Shown: positions 9,835 through 18,232 of the stretch, piece after piece
How the letters are laid out: each line of letters starts with the position of its first letter
Numbering within the stretch: position 1 is the stretch's first letter
NCBI RefSeq assembly: GCF_002224125.1
Contig: NZ_NCSM01000022.1
Coordinates: forward strand, 514,885 to 578,884
Direction: 5' to 3'
DNA length: 64,000 nt
Origin: Streptomyces sp. NBS 14/10
GTDB taxonomy: Bacteria > Actinomycetota > Actinomycetes > Streptomycetales > Streptomycetaceae
Notes under the pieces: model-generated
Told to the model about the DNA's origin: nothing
What the model saw: the letters and a program-made list of their open reading frames with translations, nothing else
The model's database searches: none
Program-made: the position numbers and the translations under genes

Positions 9835-10033
9835 GGGTGGCGAACTACCTCTCACGCGCAGCGGGGACAGCGCACCAGTCTAGGCGCCGCGCTCCGGGGG
9901 GCGTACGAAAGCGGTGGCGCACGCCCCCGGACCGTGACCCGACGGGCGGGTGTCGCGTTGGTCAAGGCAGTCAAGGCAGATTGACCGCGTCGGGCCGCTG
10001 CGGCGGCCCGTCGCGTTTCCGACTTCCCGTCCG

Positions 10034-10067
10034 CTGTCTTCGAGTACCAACTGTCTTCGAGTACCAA
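10034..10067 (+). repeat. Perfect 17-bp tandem duplication
   Basis: CTGTCTTCGAGTACCAA occurs twice head to tail (10034-10050 and 10051-10067). The pair lies 24 bases upstream of the start of the HTH gene at 10091, in the intergenic region that diverges from fmt. It could be a doubled operator or a recent replication slippage. Confidence 0.8.
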
Positions 10068-10090
10068 CGCCGGATTCGAGAGGCTTGTTC

Positions 10091-10615
10091 ATGGCCGACC
10101 ACGCAACCCACGACGCCCAGGCACGGGCCAGCCTGCACCTCCTGGTCCGGGACATCGAGCGGGTCCGCCGGCAGGTGGACGCGCTGCGCACGCTCACCGC
10201 CCAGCTCGGCAATGTCTACCGTCCACGGCGCACGGGCCCGTCCGCGGGCTTCGTCGTCTACGGACGCGCCCCGGCCCCCACCGTGCGCCTGGCCCAGGAG
10301 CTGCGGGACAGCGTCGAGACGCTGGTCACGGCCGCCGTGGACTTCGACCGCTCGCTCGGCTTCTCCTGGGACGCGGTGGGCTCGGCGCTCGGCGTCACCA
10401 AGCAGGCGGTGCACCGCCGTTACGGGGCGCGCCGGGCCGCCGCGCAGAGCGCCGCCGCCGAGGGCGCCGAGGCGCCGCCGGTGCGCACGGCGGAGCCGGG
10501 AGCCGTGCCGTCGGTGCCTTCGGTGCCCGCGGCGCGCTCGATGCCGCCGCAGCCCGCCCCGGCGCTGCGCGAGGAGCCCCGCCCGGGGGCGCTGCCCAAC
10601 CCGCGCAACGGCTGA
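10091..10615 (+). CDS. Small helix-turn-helix protein of unknown role
   Basis: 174 residues from ATG 10091; the frame upstream is open but unlike coding sequence. The N-terminal half is alpha-helical and charged ([20 protein letters not shown]). A central segment, [22 protein letters not shown] (about 97-118), looks like a helix-turn-helix with TKQAVHRR as recognition helix. The C-terminal 55 residues are Ala/Pro-rich and probably disordered. I know it only as a conserved Streptomyces gene between fmt and priA. It is convergent with priA and divergent from fmt. A DNA-binding role is inferred from the HTH alone. Confidence 0.8.
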   Translation: MADHATHDAQARASLHLLVRDIERVRRQVDALRTLTAQLGNVYRPRRTGPSAGFVVYGRAPAPTVRLAQELRDSVETLVTAAVDFDRSLGFSWDAVGSALGVTKQAVHRRYGARRAAAQSAAAEGAEAPPVRTAEPGAVPSVPSVPAARSMPPQPAPALREEPRPGALPNPRNG

Positions 10616-10705
10616 ACGGGCGCAACTGGCCGATCGAGCACAGCAGTTGAGCAGGCGCACCGGCCGGAGCCCGGCTCGGCCAAGGCCCGACGCGTCCGAA
10701 GCCCG

Positions 10706-10740
10706 ACTCAGCACTGAGCACTCAGCACTCAGCACTCAGC
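10706..10740. repeat. Short CAGCACT tandem repeat at priA 3' end
   Basis: ACTCAGCACTGAGCACTCAG and its continuation repeat a 7-base unit (CAGCACT/GAGCACT) about five times. The array ends within the last codons of priA, whose stop is at 10736-10738. It fills most of the space between the convergent HTH gene and priA. Confidence 0.7.
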
Positions 10741-12883
10741 CGATGTCGAACGGATCGATCCGCACTGCCGGATCCTTCTCGCCCCGGGCCAGCCGCTGCG
10801 CCTTCGCCGCCTTGACCGCGGCCGCGAGCGCGCTGCCCTGTCCGGGGCGTACCCGCAGCAGCGCCCGCTGCCACTCCTCCCCCGGCGGCGGCTGACCGGG
10901 GCGGCGGGGGCGGCCGGGCTCCGTCAGGGGCAGCGGGACCGGGCCCAGGGTCTCGGTGCCCTCCGGCAGCCGGGCCGCGGCGATCAGTTCGGCCACCGCC
11001 TCGGCGGGGCCGGCGACCGAGGCCATCCGGGAGACCGGCGGAAAGCCCAGCTGGGCCCGCTCGGCCAGCTCCCGCGCCGCGTAACCGGCCGGGTCCCAGC
11101 GCACCAGCGCCTGCACCGGCCGCTGCGTCGGCTCGGCCGTCACCACGACAAGGCCGCCGTCCCCCTGGCCCCGTACCAGCGCCGCCGCGTCCAGCCAGCG
11201 GCGCAGCGCCTCCTCGCCCGCGCGCAGGTCGGGGCGGCCGAGCAGGGCCCAGCCGTCGAGCAGCAGCGCCGCCGCGTATCCGCCGTCGGCGACCGGTTCG
11301 GCGCCCGGGGTGCTGACGACGAGCGCGGGACGGTCCGGCACCCGGTCCAGCACATGGTCGCGCCCGGACGTCCGTACCGGCACGGCCGGGAAGGCCCGGC
11401 CCAGTTCCTCGGCGGTGCGCCGGGCGCCGACGATCCGCGCCCGCAGCCGGACGCCCCCGCACTCGGCGCAGTGCCAGGAGGTCTCGGCCCGGCCGCACCA
11501 GCCGCACGCCAGCCGGTCCGCGTCCCTGGCCTCCAGGGGCCCGGCGCAGTGCGCGCAGCGGGCGGGCGCTCGGCAGCGCTCGCAGGCCAGCCGGGGTACG
11601 TACCCCCGGCGCGGCACCTGCACCAGCACCGGGCCCCGGGTCAGCGCGTCCCGTACGGTCTGCCAGGCGAGCGTGGGCAGCCGGGCGGCGCGCGCCTCGG
11701 CGTCCCGGGCCACCTCGCCCTCGTCGACCGTACGGATCAGCGGGGCCGCGGCCCGCACCTGCTCGCGGTCGGCCTCCAGGGGCCTGGCCCAGCCGTTCTC
11801 GACGAGCTGGGCGGCCTCCACGGTGCGGCCGAGGTCGCCCAGCAGAAAGCCCGTCCGCTCGTGGACGGCGCGCAGCAGCAGAACGTCCCGGGCGTGCGGC
11901 TGCGGCGCGTGGTCGTCGCTGTGGCTCTGGTCGCCGTCGTCCCAGATCCCCACCAGCCCCAGGCCCCTGACGGGCGCGAACATGGCCGCCCGGGTGCCCA
12001 CCACGGCCCGCACCGAGCCCCGGCTGACGGCCAGCCACCGCCGGTAGCGCTCCTCGGGCCCGAGGTCAGCGGTGAGCAGCACATGGCGCCCCGCCCCGCC
12101 GAGCACTTCGGTGAGCGCCGCGTCGACCCGCGCGGCCGTCCGCCCGTCCGGGACGACGACGAGCGCGCCGCGCCCCGAGGCGAGGGCGGCGGCCACCGCG
12201 ACGGCCCATTCGCGCGGCCAGTGCGGTCCGGGCAGCGCGGTCCACACCGCCCGCGGCGTCCCGCCGCCCGCGAGCGCGTCCAGAAACCCGGGCCCGGCCG
12301 GATAGCGCTCCCAGCTCCCGGCCGCGGGCGCCCCCGGCGGCGGCAGCGGCGGCGCGGACGGCTCGCCCTCGGCCCGTACGTTCCGCTTGGGCACGGCCAG
12401 CTGGAGTACGTCCGCGAGCGACCCCGCGTACCGGTCGGCGACCGCCCGGCACAGCGCGAGCAGCCCGGGGCCCAGCACCGGCTCCGGCGAGACGACCTGC
12501 GCGACGGCCGCCAGCGGCCCCCGGTAGTCGGATTCGGCGACCCGCTCGACGATGTACCCGTCGAGCAGCCCCCCGCCCTCCCGGCGCCCCTCGCGCACCT
12601 TCCCCGTACCGGCCCCGAACCGGACCCGCACCCGCACACCCGGTTTGGCCTCGGCGTCCATCTCGGCGGGCACCGCGTAGTCCCACAGCTTGTCCAGGTG
12701 CACCGGGCCCTTGTCCACCAGCACCTTGGCGACCGGCAGCTCCCGCGCCAGCGCGGCCCCCCGCCACGTCCGCGGCTTGGCCTTCGGCGCCTTGGCCTTG
12801 CGCACGCTCTCCCGAATGAGCGCAAGCTGCTCCCCACCCGGCTCCCCCGCCGCGGGCTCCGGCCGCCCGTTGTCGCTGCTCAC
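10736..12883 (-). CDS. priA: Primosomal protein PriA homologue without Walker A (probable non-helicase)
   Basis: About 715 residues if translation begins at GTG 12883. A GTG at 12913 would extend it by 10 but lies inside a terminator hairpin. The 3'-end DNA-binding domain (LPVAKVLVDKGPVHLDKLWDYAVP) and the eight-Cys zinc region (CERC, CAHC, CGWC, CAEC) are retained, so restart-primosome assembly on forked DNA is plausible. The ATPase motifs are lost. Where E. coli has GVTGSGKT there is TALPGPHWP, and DEEH is replaced by DDGDQ. UniProt describes mycobacterial PriA the same way. It is downstream of metK and convergent with the HTH gene. Confidence 0.93.
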   Translation of the reverse strand: MSSDNGRPEPAAGEPGGEQLALIRESVRKAKAPKAKPRTWRGAALARELPVAKVLVDKGPVHLDKLWDYAVPAEMDAEAKPGVRVRVRFGAGTGKVREGRREGGGLLDGYIVERVAESDYRGPLAAVAQVVSPEPVLGPGLLALCRAVADRYAGSLADVLQLAVPKRNVRAEGEPSAPPLPPPGAPAAGSWERYPAGPGFLDALAGGGTPRAVWTALPGPHWPREWAVAVAAALASGRGALVVVPDGRTAARVDAALTEVLGGAGRHVLLTADLGPEERYRRWLAVSRGSVRAVVGTRAAMFAPVRGLGLVGIWDDGDQSHSDDHAPQPHARDVLLLRAVHERTGFLLGDLGRTVEAAQLVENGWARPLEADREQVRAAAPLIRTVDEGEVARDAEARAARLPTLAWQTVRDALTRGPVLVQVPRRGYVPRLACERCRAPARCAHCAGPLEARDADRLACGWCGRAETSWHCAECGGVRLRARIVGARRTAEELGRAFPAVPVRTSGRDHVLDRVPDRPALVVSTPGAEPVADGGYAAALLLDGWALLGRPDLRAGEEALRRWLDAAALVRGQGDGGLVVVTAEPTQRPVQALVRWDPAGYAARELAERAQLGFPPVSRMASVAGPAEAVAELIAAARLPEGTETLGPVPLPLTEPGRPRRPGQPPPGEEWQRALLRVRPGQGSALAAAVKAAKAQRLARGEKDPAVRIDPFDIG

Positions 12884-12907
12884 AGCTTCAGTCTTAGCAG
12901 ACGACAC

Positions 12908-12943
12908 GGACACCGGCCCGGGCGTGTGCCCGGGCCGGTGTCC
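12908..12943 (-). terminator. Perfect 16-bp hairpin between metK and priA
   Basis: GGACACCGGCCCGGGC (12908-12923) and GCCCGGGCCGGTGTCC (12928-12943) are exact complements around a GTGT loop. It lies 19 bases after the metK stop and should end metK transcription. The priA start at 12883 lies beyond it. Confidence 0.88.
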
Positions 12944-12961
12944 GATTCAGTGCAGGGGGCC

Positions 12962-14170
12962 TTACAGACCCACGGCCGTGCGGAGCGCGTCCACGCGGTC
13001 GGTGCGCTCCCAGGTGAAGTCCTCCAGCTCGCGGCCGAAGTGGCCGTACGCGGCCGTCTCGGCGTAGATCGGGCGCAGCAGGTCCAGATCGCGGATGATC
13101 GCGGCCGGGCGGAGGTCGAAGACCTCGGAGATGGCCTGCTCGATCTTCTCGGGGTCGACCGTGGCCGTGCCGAAGGTCTCGACGAACAGGCCGACCGGCT
13201 CGGCCTTGCCGATCGCGTAGGCGACCTGGACCTCGCAGCGCGCGGCCAGGCCGGCCGCGACGACGTTCTTGGCGACCCAGCGCATCGCGTACGCCGCGGA
13301 GCGGTCGACCTTGGACGGGTCCTTGCCGGAGAAGGCGCCGCCGCCGTGGCGGGCCATGCCGCCGTAGGTGTCGATGATGATCTTCCGGCCGGTGAGGCCG
13401 GCGTCGCCCATGGGGCCGCCGATCTCGAACCGTCCGGTGGGGTTGACCAGCAGGCGGTAGCCCTCGGTGTCCAGCTTGATGCCGTCCTCGACGAGCCCGT
13501 TCAGGACGTGCTCGACCACGAACTCCCGGATGTCCGGTGCCAGCAGCGAGTCGAGGTCGATGTCGGAGGCGTGCTGCGAGGAGACGACCACGGTGTCCAG
13601 GCGGACCGGCTTGTTGCCGTCGTACTCGATGGTGACCTGGGTCTTGCCGTCCGGGCGCAGGTAGGGGATGGTCCCGTTCTTGCGCACCTCGGACAGCCGG
13701 CGGGAGAGCCGGTGGGCCAGGTTGATCGGGAGCGGCATCAGCTCGGGGGTCTCGTCGCAGGCGAAGCCGAACATCAGGCCCTGGTCGCCCGCGCCCTGCT
13801 TGTCCAGCTCATCCTCATCGCCCTCGACCCGGGCCTCGTACGCCGCGTCGACACCCTGCGCGATGTCCGGGGACTGGGAGCCGATCGACACCGAGACGCC
13901 GCACGAGGCTCCGTCGAAGCCCTTCTTCGACGAGTCGTAGCCGATCTCGAGGATCTTGTTGCGCACGAGCGTGGCGATCGGTGCGTACGCCTTGGTCGTC
14001 ACCTCACCGGCCACATGCACCAGGCCGGTGGTGATCAGTGTCTCGACGGCGACCCGGGAGGTCGGGTCCTCCTTCAACAGCGCGTCGAGGATGGTGTCGC
14101 TGATCTGGTCAGCGATCTTGTCGGGATGACCCTCGGTGACAGATTCCGAGGTGAACAGGCGGCGGGACAC
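12962..14170 (-). CDS. metK: S-adenosylmethionine synthetase
   Basis: Makes SAM from methionine and ATP. 402 residues starting [20 protein letters not shown] at GTG 14170, with AGGGAG five bases upstream; the longer frame to 14374 is leader sequence. Family motifs: the GHPDK motif with the methionine-site His, [20 protein letters not shown] (metal and flexible loop) and [19 protein letters not shown] (ATP site). It supplies SAM for the rRNA methyltransferases and secondary metabolism. A leader of about 290 bases separates it from coaBC upstream. Confidence 0.98.
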   Translation of the reverse strand: MSRRLFTSESVTEGHPDKIADQISDTILDALLKEDPTSRVAVETLITTGLVHVAGEVTTKAYAPIATLVRNKILEIGYDSSKKGFDGASCGVSVSIGSQSPDIAQGVDAAYEARVEGDEDELDKQGAGDQGLMFGFACDETPELMPLPINLAHRLSRRLSEVRKNGTIPYLRPDGKTQVTIEYDGNKPVRLDTVVVSSQHASDIDLDSLLAPDIREFVVEHVLNGLVEDGIKLDTEGYRLLVNPTGRFEIGGPMGDAGLTGRKIIIDTYGGMARHGGGAFSGKDPSKVDRSAAYAMRWVAKNVVAAGLAARCEVQVAYAIGKAEPVGLFVETFGTATVDPEKIEQAISEVFDLRPAAIIRDLDLLRPIYAETAAYGHFGRELEDFTWERTDRVDALRTAVGL

Positions 14171-14461
14171 ATCGCTCCCTGGGGTTGCAGCGGCTGCTGG
14201 CTGATCATGGTTGGGACCGCTCGAGAGCTGCGCTCGGTGCGGTTCCTCGGCCAGTTTATCCGGCACGGTCACCGGTCGAGCATCCCCGTCCCACAGGACG
14301 GGCAGGCCGTGACGTGGAACATACCTCTCTCTGACCGGAAAATCAGCCTTGTCAGGGAGGCAGGAAAGTGTCATTCCCTCCGTTGGCCCGATGGTGACCG
14401 ATCAGCGGGCCCGACGCCTGCCGGGCAACGCGCCGATCGGCCGGACCGCACCGGGCGCCGA
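14171..14461 (-). other. metK upstream region with one strong hairpin
   Basis: These 291 non-coding bases hold a perfect 7-bp hairpin, CCCGTCC (14285-14291) and GGACGGG (14296-14302) with loop CACA. A TATGTT sequence (minus strand, about 14324-14319) could be a -10 element, giving a leader of roughly 140 bases. I compared it with SAM-I, SAM-II and SAM-IV riboswitch cores by eye and found no convincing match. Confidence 0.4.
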
Positions 14462-15670
14462 TCAGCCGAGGCGGCGGGCGACCAGGTCCCAGACCGTGTC
14501 GGCCAGGACCTCCTTGGGTCCGTACGGCACCGGCGTCTCGGTGCCGTCGGCCGCGAGGACGACGGCCTCGTTGGCCTCCGAGCCGAAGGTCTTGTGCTCC
14601 CCCACCTCGTTGACGACCAGCAGGTCACAGCCCTTGCGGGCGAGCTTGGCGCGTCCGTTGGCAAGCACGTCGTCGGTTTCGGCGGCGAAGCCCACGATGA
14701 CCTGCCCGGGGTGGGCGCGGTCGGCGGAGATCTCGGCGAGCACGTCCGGGTTGCGGACCAGGACGATCGGATCGGGCTCGTGTCCGTCCCGCTTCTTGAT
14801 CTTCCCCTCGGCGTAGGTGGCGGGCCGGAAGTCGGCGACGGCCGCGGCCATCACCACGGCGTCGGCGTCCGCGGCGGCCTTGACCACCGCCTCGCGCAGC
14901 TGCACCGCGGTGCCCACCCGCACCACATCGGTGCCGGCCGGGTCGGGCAGCTCGCTGTTGGCCGAGACCAAGGTCACCCGGGCGCCGCGGGCGACGGCGG
15001 CCCGGGCGAGGGCGTAGCCCTGCTTGCCGGTGGAGCGGTTGCCGAGGAAGCGCACCGGGTCCAGGGGCTCGCGGGTGCCGCCGGCGCTCACCACGACATG
15101 GCGTCCGGCCAGGTCGAGGCGGCGCTCCTCGGTGCCGCGGGCGAGCACCCGGCGGCAGACCTCGAAGATCTCACCGGGCTCGGGCAGCCGCCCCTTGCCG
15201 GTGTCCACGCCGGTCAGCCGCCCGACGGCGGGCTCGATGACGACGGCCCCGCGGCGGCGCAGCGTGGCGACGTTCTCCTGGGTGGCCGGGTGCTCCCACA
15301 TCTCGGTGTGCATGGCGGGCGCGAAGACGACCGGACATCGGGCGGTGAGCAGGGTGTTGGTGAGCAGGTCGTCGGCGAGGCCGTGGGCGGCCTTGGCGAG
15401 CAGGTCGGCGGTGGCGGGGGCGACCACGACGAGATCGGCGGACTGGCCGATGCGTACGTGCGGGACCTCGTGGACGGAGTCCCAGACCTCGGTGGTGACG
15501 GGGTTGCCGGACAGGGCCGACCAGGTCGCCGCCCCGATGAAGTGCAGCGCGGAGTCGGTCGGTACGACCCGTACCTCATGGCCGGATTCGGTGAGGCGGC
15601 GCAGCAGCTCGCACGCCTTGTAGGCGGCGATCCCGCCGCTCACCCCCAGGACGACCTTCGGCTTGTCCAT
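14462..15670 (-). CDS. coaBC: Bifunctional phosphopantothenoylcysteine decarboxylase/synthetase
   Basis: Two consecutive steps of coenzyme A synthesis. 402 residues from ATG 15670 with GGAGAGG just upstream. The N-terminal flavoprotein domain (CoaC) has LGVSGGIAAYKACELLRRL, the active-site region FAPAMHTEMWEHPATQENV and the substrate Cys segment LTARCPVV. The C-terminal synthetase domain (CoaB, from about residue 190) has VVSAGGTREPLDPVRFLGN and RSTGKQGYALA, then MAAAVADFRP and the Lys-rich loop KIKKRDG. Gene order mihF-gmk-rpoZ-coaBC-metK is the usual actinobacterial one. Confidence 0.97.
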   Translation of the reverse strand: MDKPKVVLGVSGGIAAYKACELLRRLTESGHEVRVVPTDSALHFIGAATWSALSGNPVTTEVWDSVHEVPHVRIGQSADLVVVAPATADLLAKAAHGLADDLLTNTLLTARCPVVFAPAMHTEMWEHPATQENVATLRRRGAVVIEPAVGRLTGVDTGKGRLPEPGEIFEVCRRVLARGTEERRLDLAGRHVVVSAGGTREPLDPVRFLGNRSTGKQGYALARAAVARGARVTLVSANSELPDPAGTDVVRVGTAVQLREAVVKAAADADAVVMAAAVADFRPATYAEGKIKKRDGHEPDPIVLVRNPDVLAEISADRAHPGQVIVGFAAETDDVLANGRAKLARKGCDLLVVNEVGEHKTFGSEANEAVVLAADGTETPVPYGPKEVLADTVWDLVARRLG

Positions 15671-15730
15671 CGCTCGCCTCTCCGCGCGCCGCGTCGCGCG
15701 CTGCCCCGTCATGTATGTACCCATGACACA

Positions 15731-15765
15731 CCACGGGCCCGGCGGCCATGCCGCCGGGCCCGTGG
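15731..15765 (-). terminator. Perfect 15-bp hairpin after rpoZ
   Basis: CCACGGGCCCGGCGG (15731-15745) pairs exactly with CCGCCGGGCCCGTGG (15751-15765) around CCATG. It lies 25 bases beyond the rpoZ stop and before coaBC, so coaBC probably has its own promoter in the remaining 60 bases or depends on readthrough. Confidence 0.85.
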
Positions 15766-15790
15766 TCGGAGTTCCGACTGCTGCGCCGGG

Positions 15791-16063
15791 CTACTGCGCC
15801 GGGGCCTCGATGGCCTCGGAGGTCAGCAGGCCGGCGTTGATCTCGCGGAGCGCGATCGACAGCGGCTTCTCGTGGACGTGGGTGTCCACCAGCGGGCCGA
15901 CGTACTCGAGCAGGCCCTCGCCGAGCTGCGAGTAGTACGCGTTGATCTGGCGGGCGCGCTTGGCCGCGTAGATCACCAGGCTGTACTTGGAGTCGGTGGC
16001 CTCGAGCAGCTCATCAATCGGCGGGTTGATGATGCCCTCGGGCGCGGTGATGGGAGAGGACAC
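15791..16063 (-). CDS. rpoZ: RNA polymerase omega subunit
   Basis: 90 residues, starting [20 protein letters not shown] at GTG 16063 with GGAAGG upstream. The omega core is present: [20 protein letters not shown] (the SKY.LV...AKRARQIN signature). The actinobacterial C-terminal extension contains [18 protein letters not shown]. Omega aids beta-prime folding and polymerase assembly. It lies between gmk and coaBC. Confidence 0.98.
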   Translation of the reverse strand: MSSPITAPEGIINPPIDELLEATDSKYSLVIYAAKRARQINAYYSQLGEGLLEYVGPLVDTHVHEKPLSIALREINAGLLTSEAIEAPAQ

Positions 16064-16099
16064 TCTCTGCCTTCCGAACGGGTGATGAAGAGATAAGAC

Positions 16100-16129
16100 A
16101 TTCGATCAGTATTCGATCGGCATTCGATC
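16100..16129 (-). promoter_or_regulatory. Three ATTCGATC direct repeats at 11-bp spacing upstream of rpoZ
   Basis: ATTCGATC (GATCGAAT on the coding strand of rpoZ) begins at 16100, 16111 and 16122. The period of 11 bp puts all three on one face of the helix. They lie 37-66 bases upstream of the rpoZ start, in the short gap after gmk, and look like a multi-site operator. The binding protein is unknown. Confidence 0.5.
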
Positions 16130-16180
16130 ACTGGCGACCGGTGCTTCGGCCGAGACCGGCACGGTGGATACCAGTAAAGA

Positions 16181-16774
16181 TCAAACGACTCGCATCAAGG
16201 TTAGCAGCTCTTGCGCCACGTCCTCGACGGAGGTATTGACCAGGGTCGTATCGAACTCGGGCTCGGCGGCCAGCTCGGTCTTGGCGGCCTCCAGCCTCCG
16301 CTCGATCACCTCGGGCGGCTCGGTCCCCCGGCCGGTGAGCCGGCGCACCAGCTCCTCCCAGCTCGGCGGAGCGAGGAAGACCAGCTGCGCCTCCGGCATG
16401 GAGTCGCGGACCTGACGGGCGCCCTGCAGATCGATCTCCAGCAGCACCGGCTCACCCGCGGCGAGGCGGTTCTGGACCGCCTCGCGCGGGGTGCCGTAGC
16501 GGTTGCCCGCGAACTCGGCCCACTCCAGCAGCTCACCGTTGGCGATGAGCTTGTCGAATTCCCCGTCGTCCACGAAGAAGTACTGAACACCGTGGCGCTC
16601 GCCGGGGCGCGGCTTGCGGGTGGTGGCCGAGACCGAGAGCCACACCTCAGGGTGTGCCTTGCGCATATGAGCGACGACCGTGCTCTTGCCGACTCCGGAA
16701 GGGCCGGAGAGCACGGTCAGCCGCGGACGTGCGTCCGGGGGTACGGGGGTCGCCCCGCGGGAGTGTGCTGCCAT
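16181..16774 (-). CDS. gmk: Guanylate kinase
   Basis: Phosphorylates GMP to GDP. 197 residues from ATG 16774. The P-loop is [13 protein letters not shown]; the GMP-binding segment [22 protein letters not shown] and [19 protein letters not shown] is complete, and the lid is [18 protein letters not shown]. It lies 38 bases downstream of mihF, probably in one transcript. GDP made here is the precursor of GTP and (p)ppGpp. Confidence 0.98.
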   Translation of the reverse strand: MAAHSRGATPVPPDARPRLTVLSGPSGVGKSTVVAHMRKAHPEVWLSVSATTRKPRPGERHGVQYFFVDDGEFDKLIANGELLEWAEFAGNRYGTPREAVQNRLAAGEPVLLEIDLQGARQVRDSMPEAQLVFLAPPSWEELVRRLTGRGTEPPEVIERRLEAAKTELAAEPEFDTTLVNTSVEDVAQELLTLMRVV

Positions 16775-16812
16775 GCAGCGATTATCCAGGTTCCCCGGAG
16801 TGCCTGGAAACG

Positions 16813-17136
16813 TCAGCTGGCGGCGCCGCCGAACTCACGCTCAAGCGATGCGATCTGGTTGGAGCCCAGACCGCGGACACGACGGCTCTCGGAAATGCCG
16901 AGCCGCTCCATGATCTGCTTGGCGCGGACCTTGCCGACGCCAGGCAGGGACTCCAGGAGAGCGGACACCTTCATCTTGCCGATGACATCGTTCTCCTGGC
17001 CCTGCTTGATGACCTCGTGCAGGGAAGCGCCGGAGTGCTTGAGTCGATTCTTGACCTCGGCGCGCTCCCGGCGAGCCGCGGCGGCCTTTTCGAGCGCGGC
17101 TGCGCGCTGTTCAGGGGTAAGGGGCGGAAGAGCCAC
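16813..17136 (-). CDS. mihF: Actinobacterial integration host factor (nucleoid protein sIHF)
   Basis: 107 residues from GTG 17136 with GAGGTG eight bases upstream. A long N-terminal basic helix ([20 protein letters not shown]) precedes a helix-two-turn-helix DNA-binding unit, [19 protein letters not shown]. The C-terminal [19 protein letters not shown] helix completes the family. From published work on S. coelicolor sIHF and mycobacterial mIHF, it binds duplex DNA without strong sequence preference, bends it, affects topology and is needed for normal sporulation. It has a 205-base upstream region of its own that contains a hairpin. Confidence 0.97.
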   Translation of the reverse strand: MALPPLTPEQRAAALEKAAAARRERAEVKNRLKHSGASLHEVIKQGQENDVIGKMKVSALLESLPGVGKVRAKQIMERLGISESRRVRGLGSNQIASLEREFGGAAS

Positions 17137-17210
17137 GCCTACGTCACCTCGGATGTCGAACTTGTCGGATACGGACCGGTGAGGAACCTAGTCGCCCCTC
17201 ACCTGCGGAG

Positions 17211-17235
17211 CAACGCGCAACGCAGCTGCGCGTTG
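17211..17235 (-). promoter_or_regulatory. Hairpin in the mihF leader
   Basis: CAACGCGCA (17211-17219) and TGCGCGTTG (17227-17235) are exact complements around a 7-base loop, 75-99 bases upstream of the mihF start. It could be a late terminator of pyrF transcripts or an element in the mihF 5' leader. Confidence 0.45.
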
Positions 17236-17341
17236 GCTCTGGTCGGAGACTAGCGGCCGATCCCGCTCCAGTCAGCGAGAACAGACGAAAAGTCCTGGTC
17301 AGACTCGCTCGACTTGGACATTTAGGGGCAAAGTACCCCGC

Positions 17342-18202
17342 TTATTCGGCCACGGCGCGCACTTGATCAGCCATTCGGAGCGCCGCGGCGGCGAGCGAGG
17401 CCGGGTCCGGACCGTGCCGGAGCACCCCTCGACTGACGCTCGGGACCACATTCCGCACCGCCGCCCCGAAGACTCCCGGAAGGTCCGCGGGCGTCGCGCC
17501 CTGGGCGCCGATGCCCGGAGCCAGCAGCGGGCCGCCGATCGCCAGATCCGCCCCGGCCTCTCCCGCCGCGCCCCCGAGCGTCGCCCCGACGACCGCGCCG
17601 TACGAGCCGAGGAGGCCCGCGCGGGCCTCCTCCGCGTTCTCCGCCTTGAGGTGATCCAGCACCGTGGCGGCGACCGTCGCCCCGTCGGCCCGTACGGCGT
17701 GCTGCACCTCGGCGCCCTCCGGGTTGGAGGTCAGCGCCAGTACGAACACCCCCGACCCGCTCACCCGCGCCGCGTCCAGCGCCGGGCGCAGCGAGCCGAA
17801 GCCCAGATACGGGCTGACGGTGACCGCGTCCGAGAACAGCGGGCTGCCGGGGTCCAGGTACGCCGAGGCGTACGCGGCCATCGTGGAGCCGATGTCGCCG
17901 CGCTTGGCGTCCATCAGCACCAGCGCGCCCGCGGCCCGGGCGTCCGCCACGGCCCGCTCAAGCACCGCGATACCGCGCGAGCCGAAGCGCTCGAAGAACG
18001 CGGACTGCGGCTTGAGGACCGCGACCTTGTCGGCGAGGGCGTCGACGACCGTACGGGTGAACCGCTCCAGGCCCGCGATGTCGTCCCCGAGCCCCCAGTC
18101 GGCGAGCAGCGAGGTGTGCGGGTCGATGCCGACGCACAGCGGGCCGCGGGCGTCCATGGCGCCGCGCAGGCGCGCACCGAAGGGTTCGGCGGTGTCGGTC
18201 AC
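17342..18202 (-). CDS. pyrF: Orotidine 5'-phosphate decarboxylase (type 2)
   Basis: Last step of UMP synthesis. 286 residues from GTG 18202 (MTDTAEPFGARL) with AAGGAG seven bases upstream; the longer frame runs into GC-rich repeat DNA. The type-2 signature with the catalytic Lys and two Asp is LVLMDAKRGDIGSTMAAYA. LCVGIDPH is the N-terminal strand and the phosphate-binding end is NVVPSVSRGVLR. It is separated from pyrD by a 438-base repeat region, so cotranscription with the rest of the pyr genes is uncertain. Confidence 0.97.
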   Translation of the reverse strand: MTDTAEPFGARLRGAMDARGPLCVGIDPHTSLLADWGLGDDIAGLERFTRTVVDALADKVAVLKPQSAFFERFGSRGIAVLERAVADARAAGALVLMDAKRGDIGSTMAAYASAYLDPGSPLFSDAVTVSPYLGFGSLRPALDAARVSGSGVFVLALTSNPEGAEVQHAVRADGATVAATVLDHLKAENAEEARAGLLGSYGAVVGATLGGAAGEAGADLAIGGPLLAPGIGAQGATPADLPGVFGAAVRNVVPSVSRGVLRHGPDPASLAAAALRMADQVRAVAE

Positions 18203-18232
18203 GGGGTCTCCTTGGGGGTTCTGGGTTGCTGA

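Noticed and set aside
14171..14461. SAM riboswitch upstream of metK
   Set aside because: No SAM-I, SAM-II or SAM-IV core was found by eye; only a simple hairpin is present.
11354..16096. A plus-strand open frame of 1580 codons
   Set aside because: It lies antisense to priA, metK, coaBC and rpoZ, crosses their start and stop sites, and has the Arg/Gly/Pro/His composition of a G+C-rich shadow frame.
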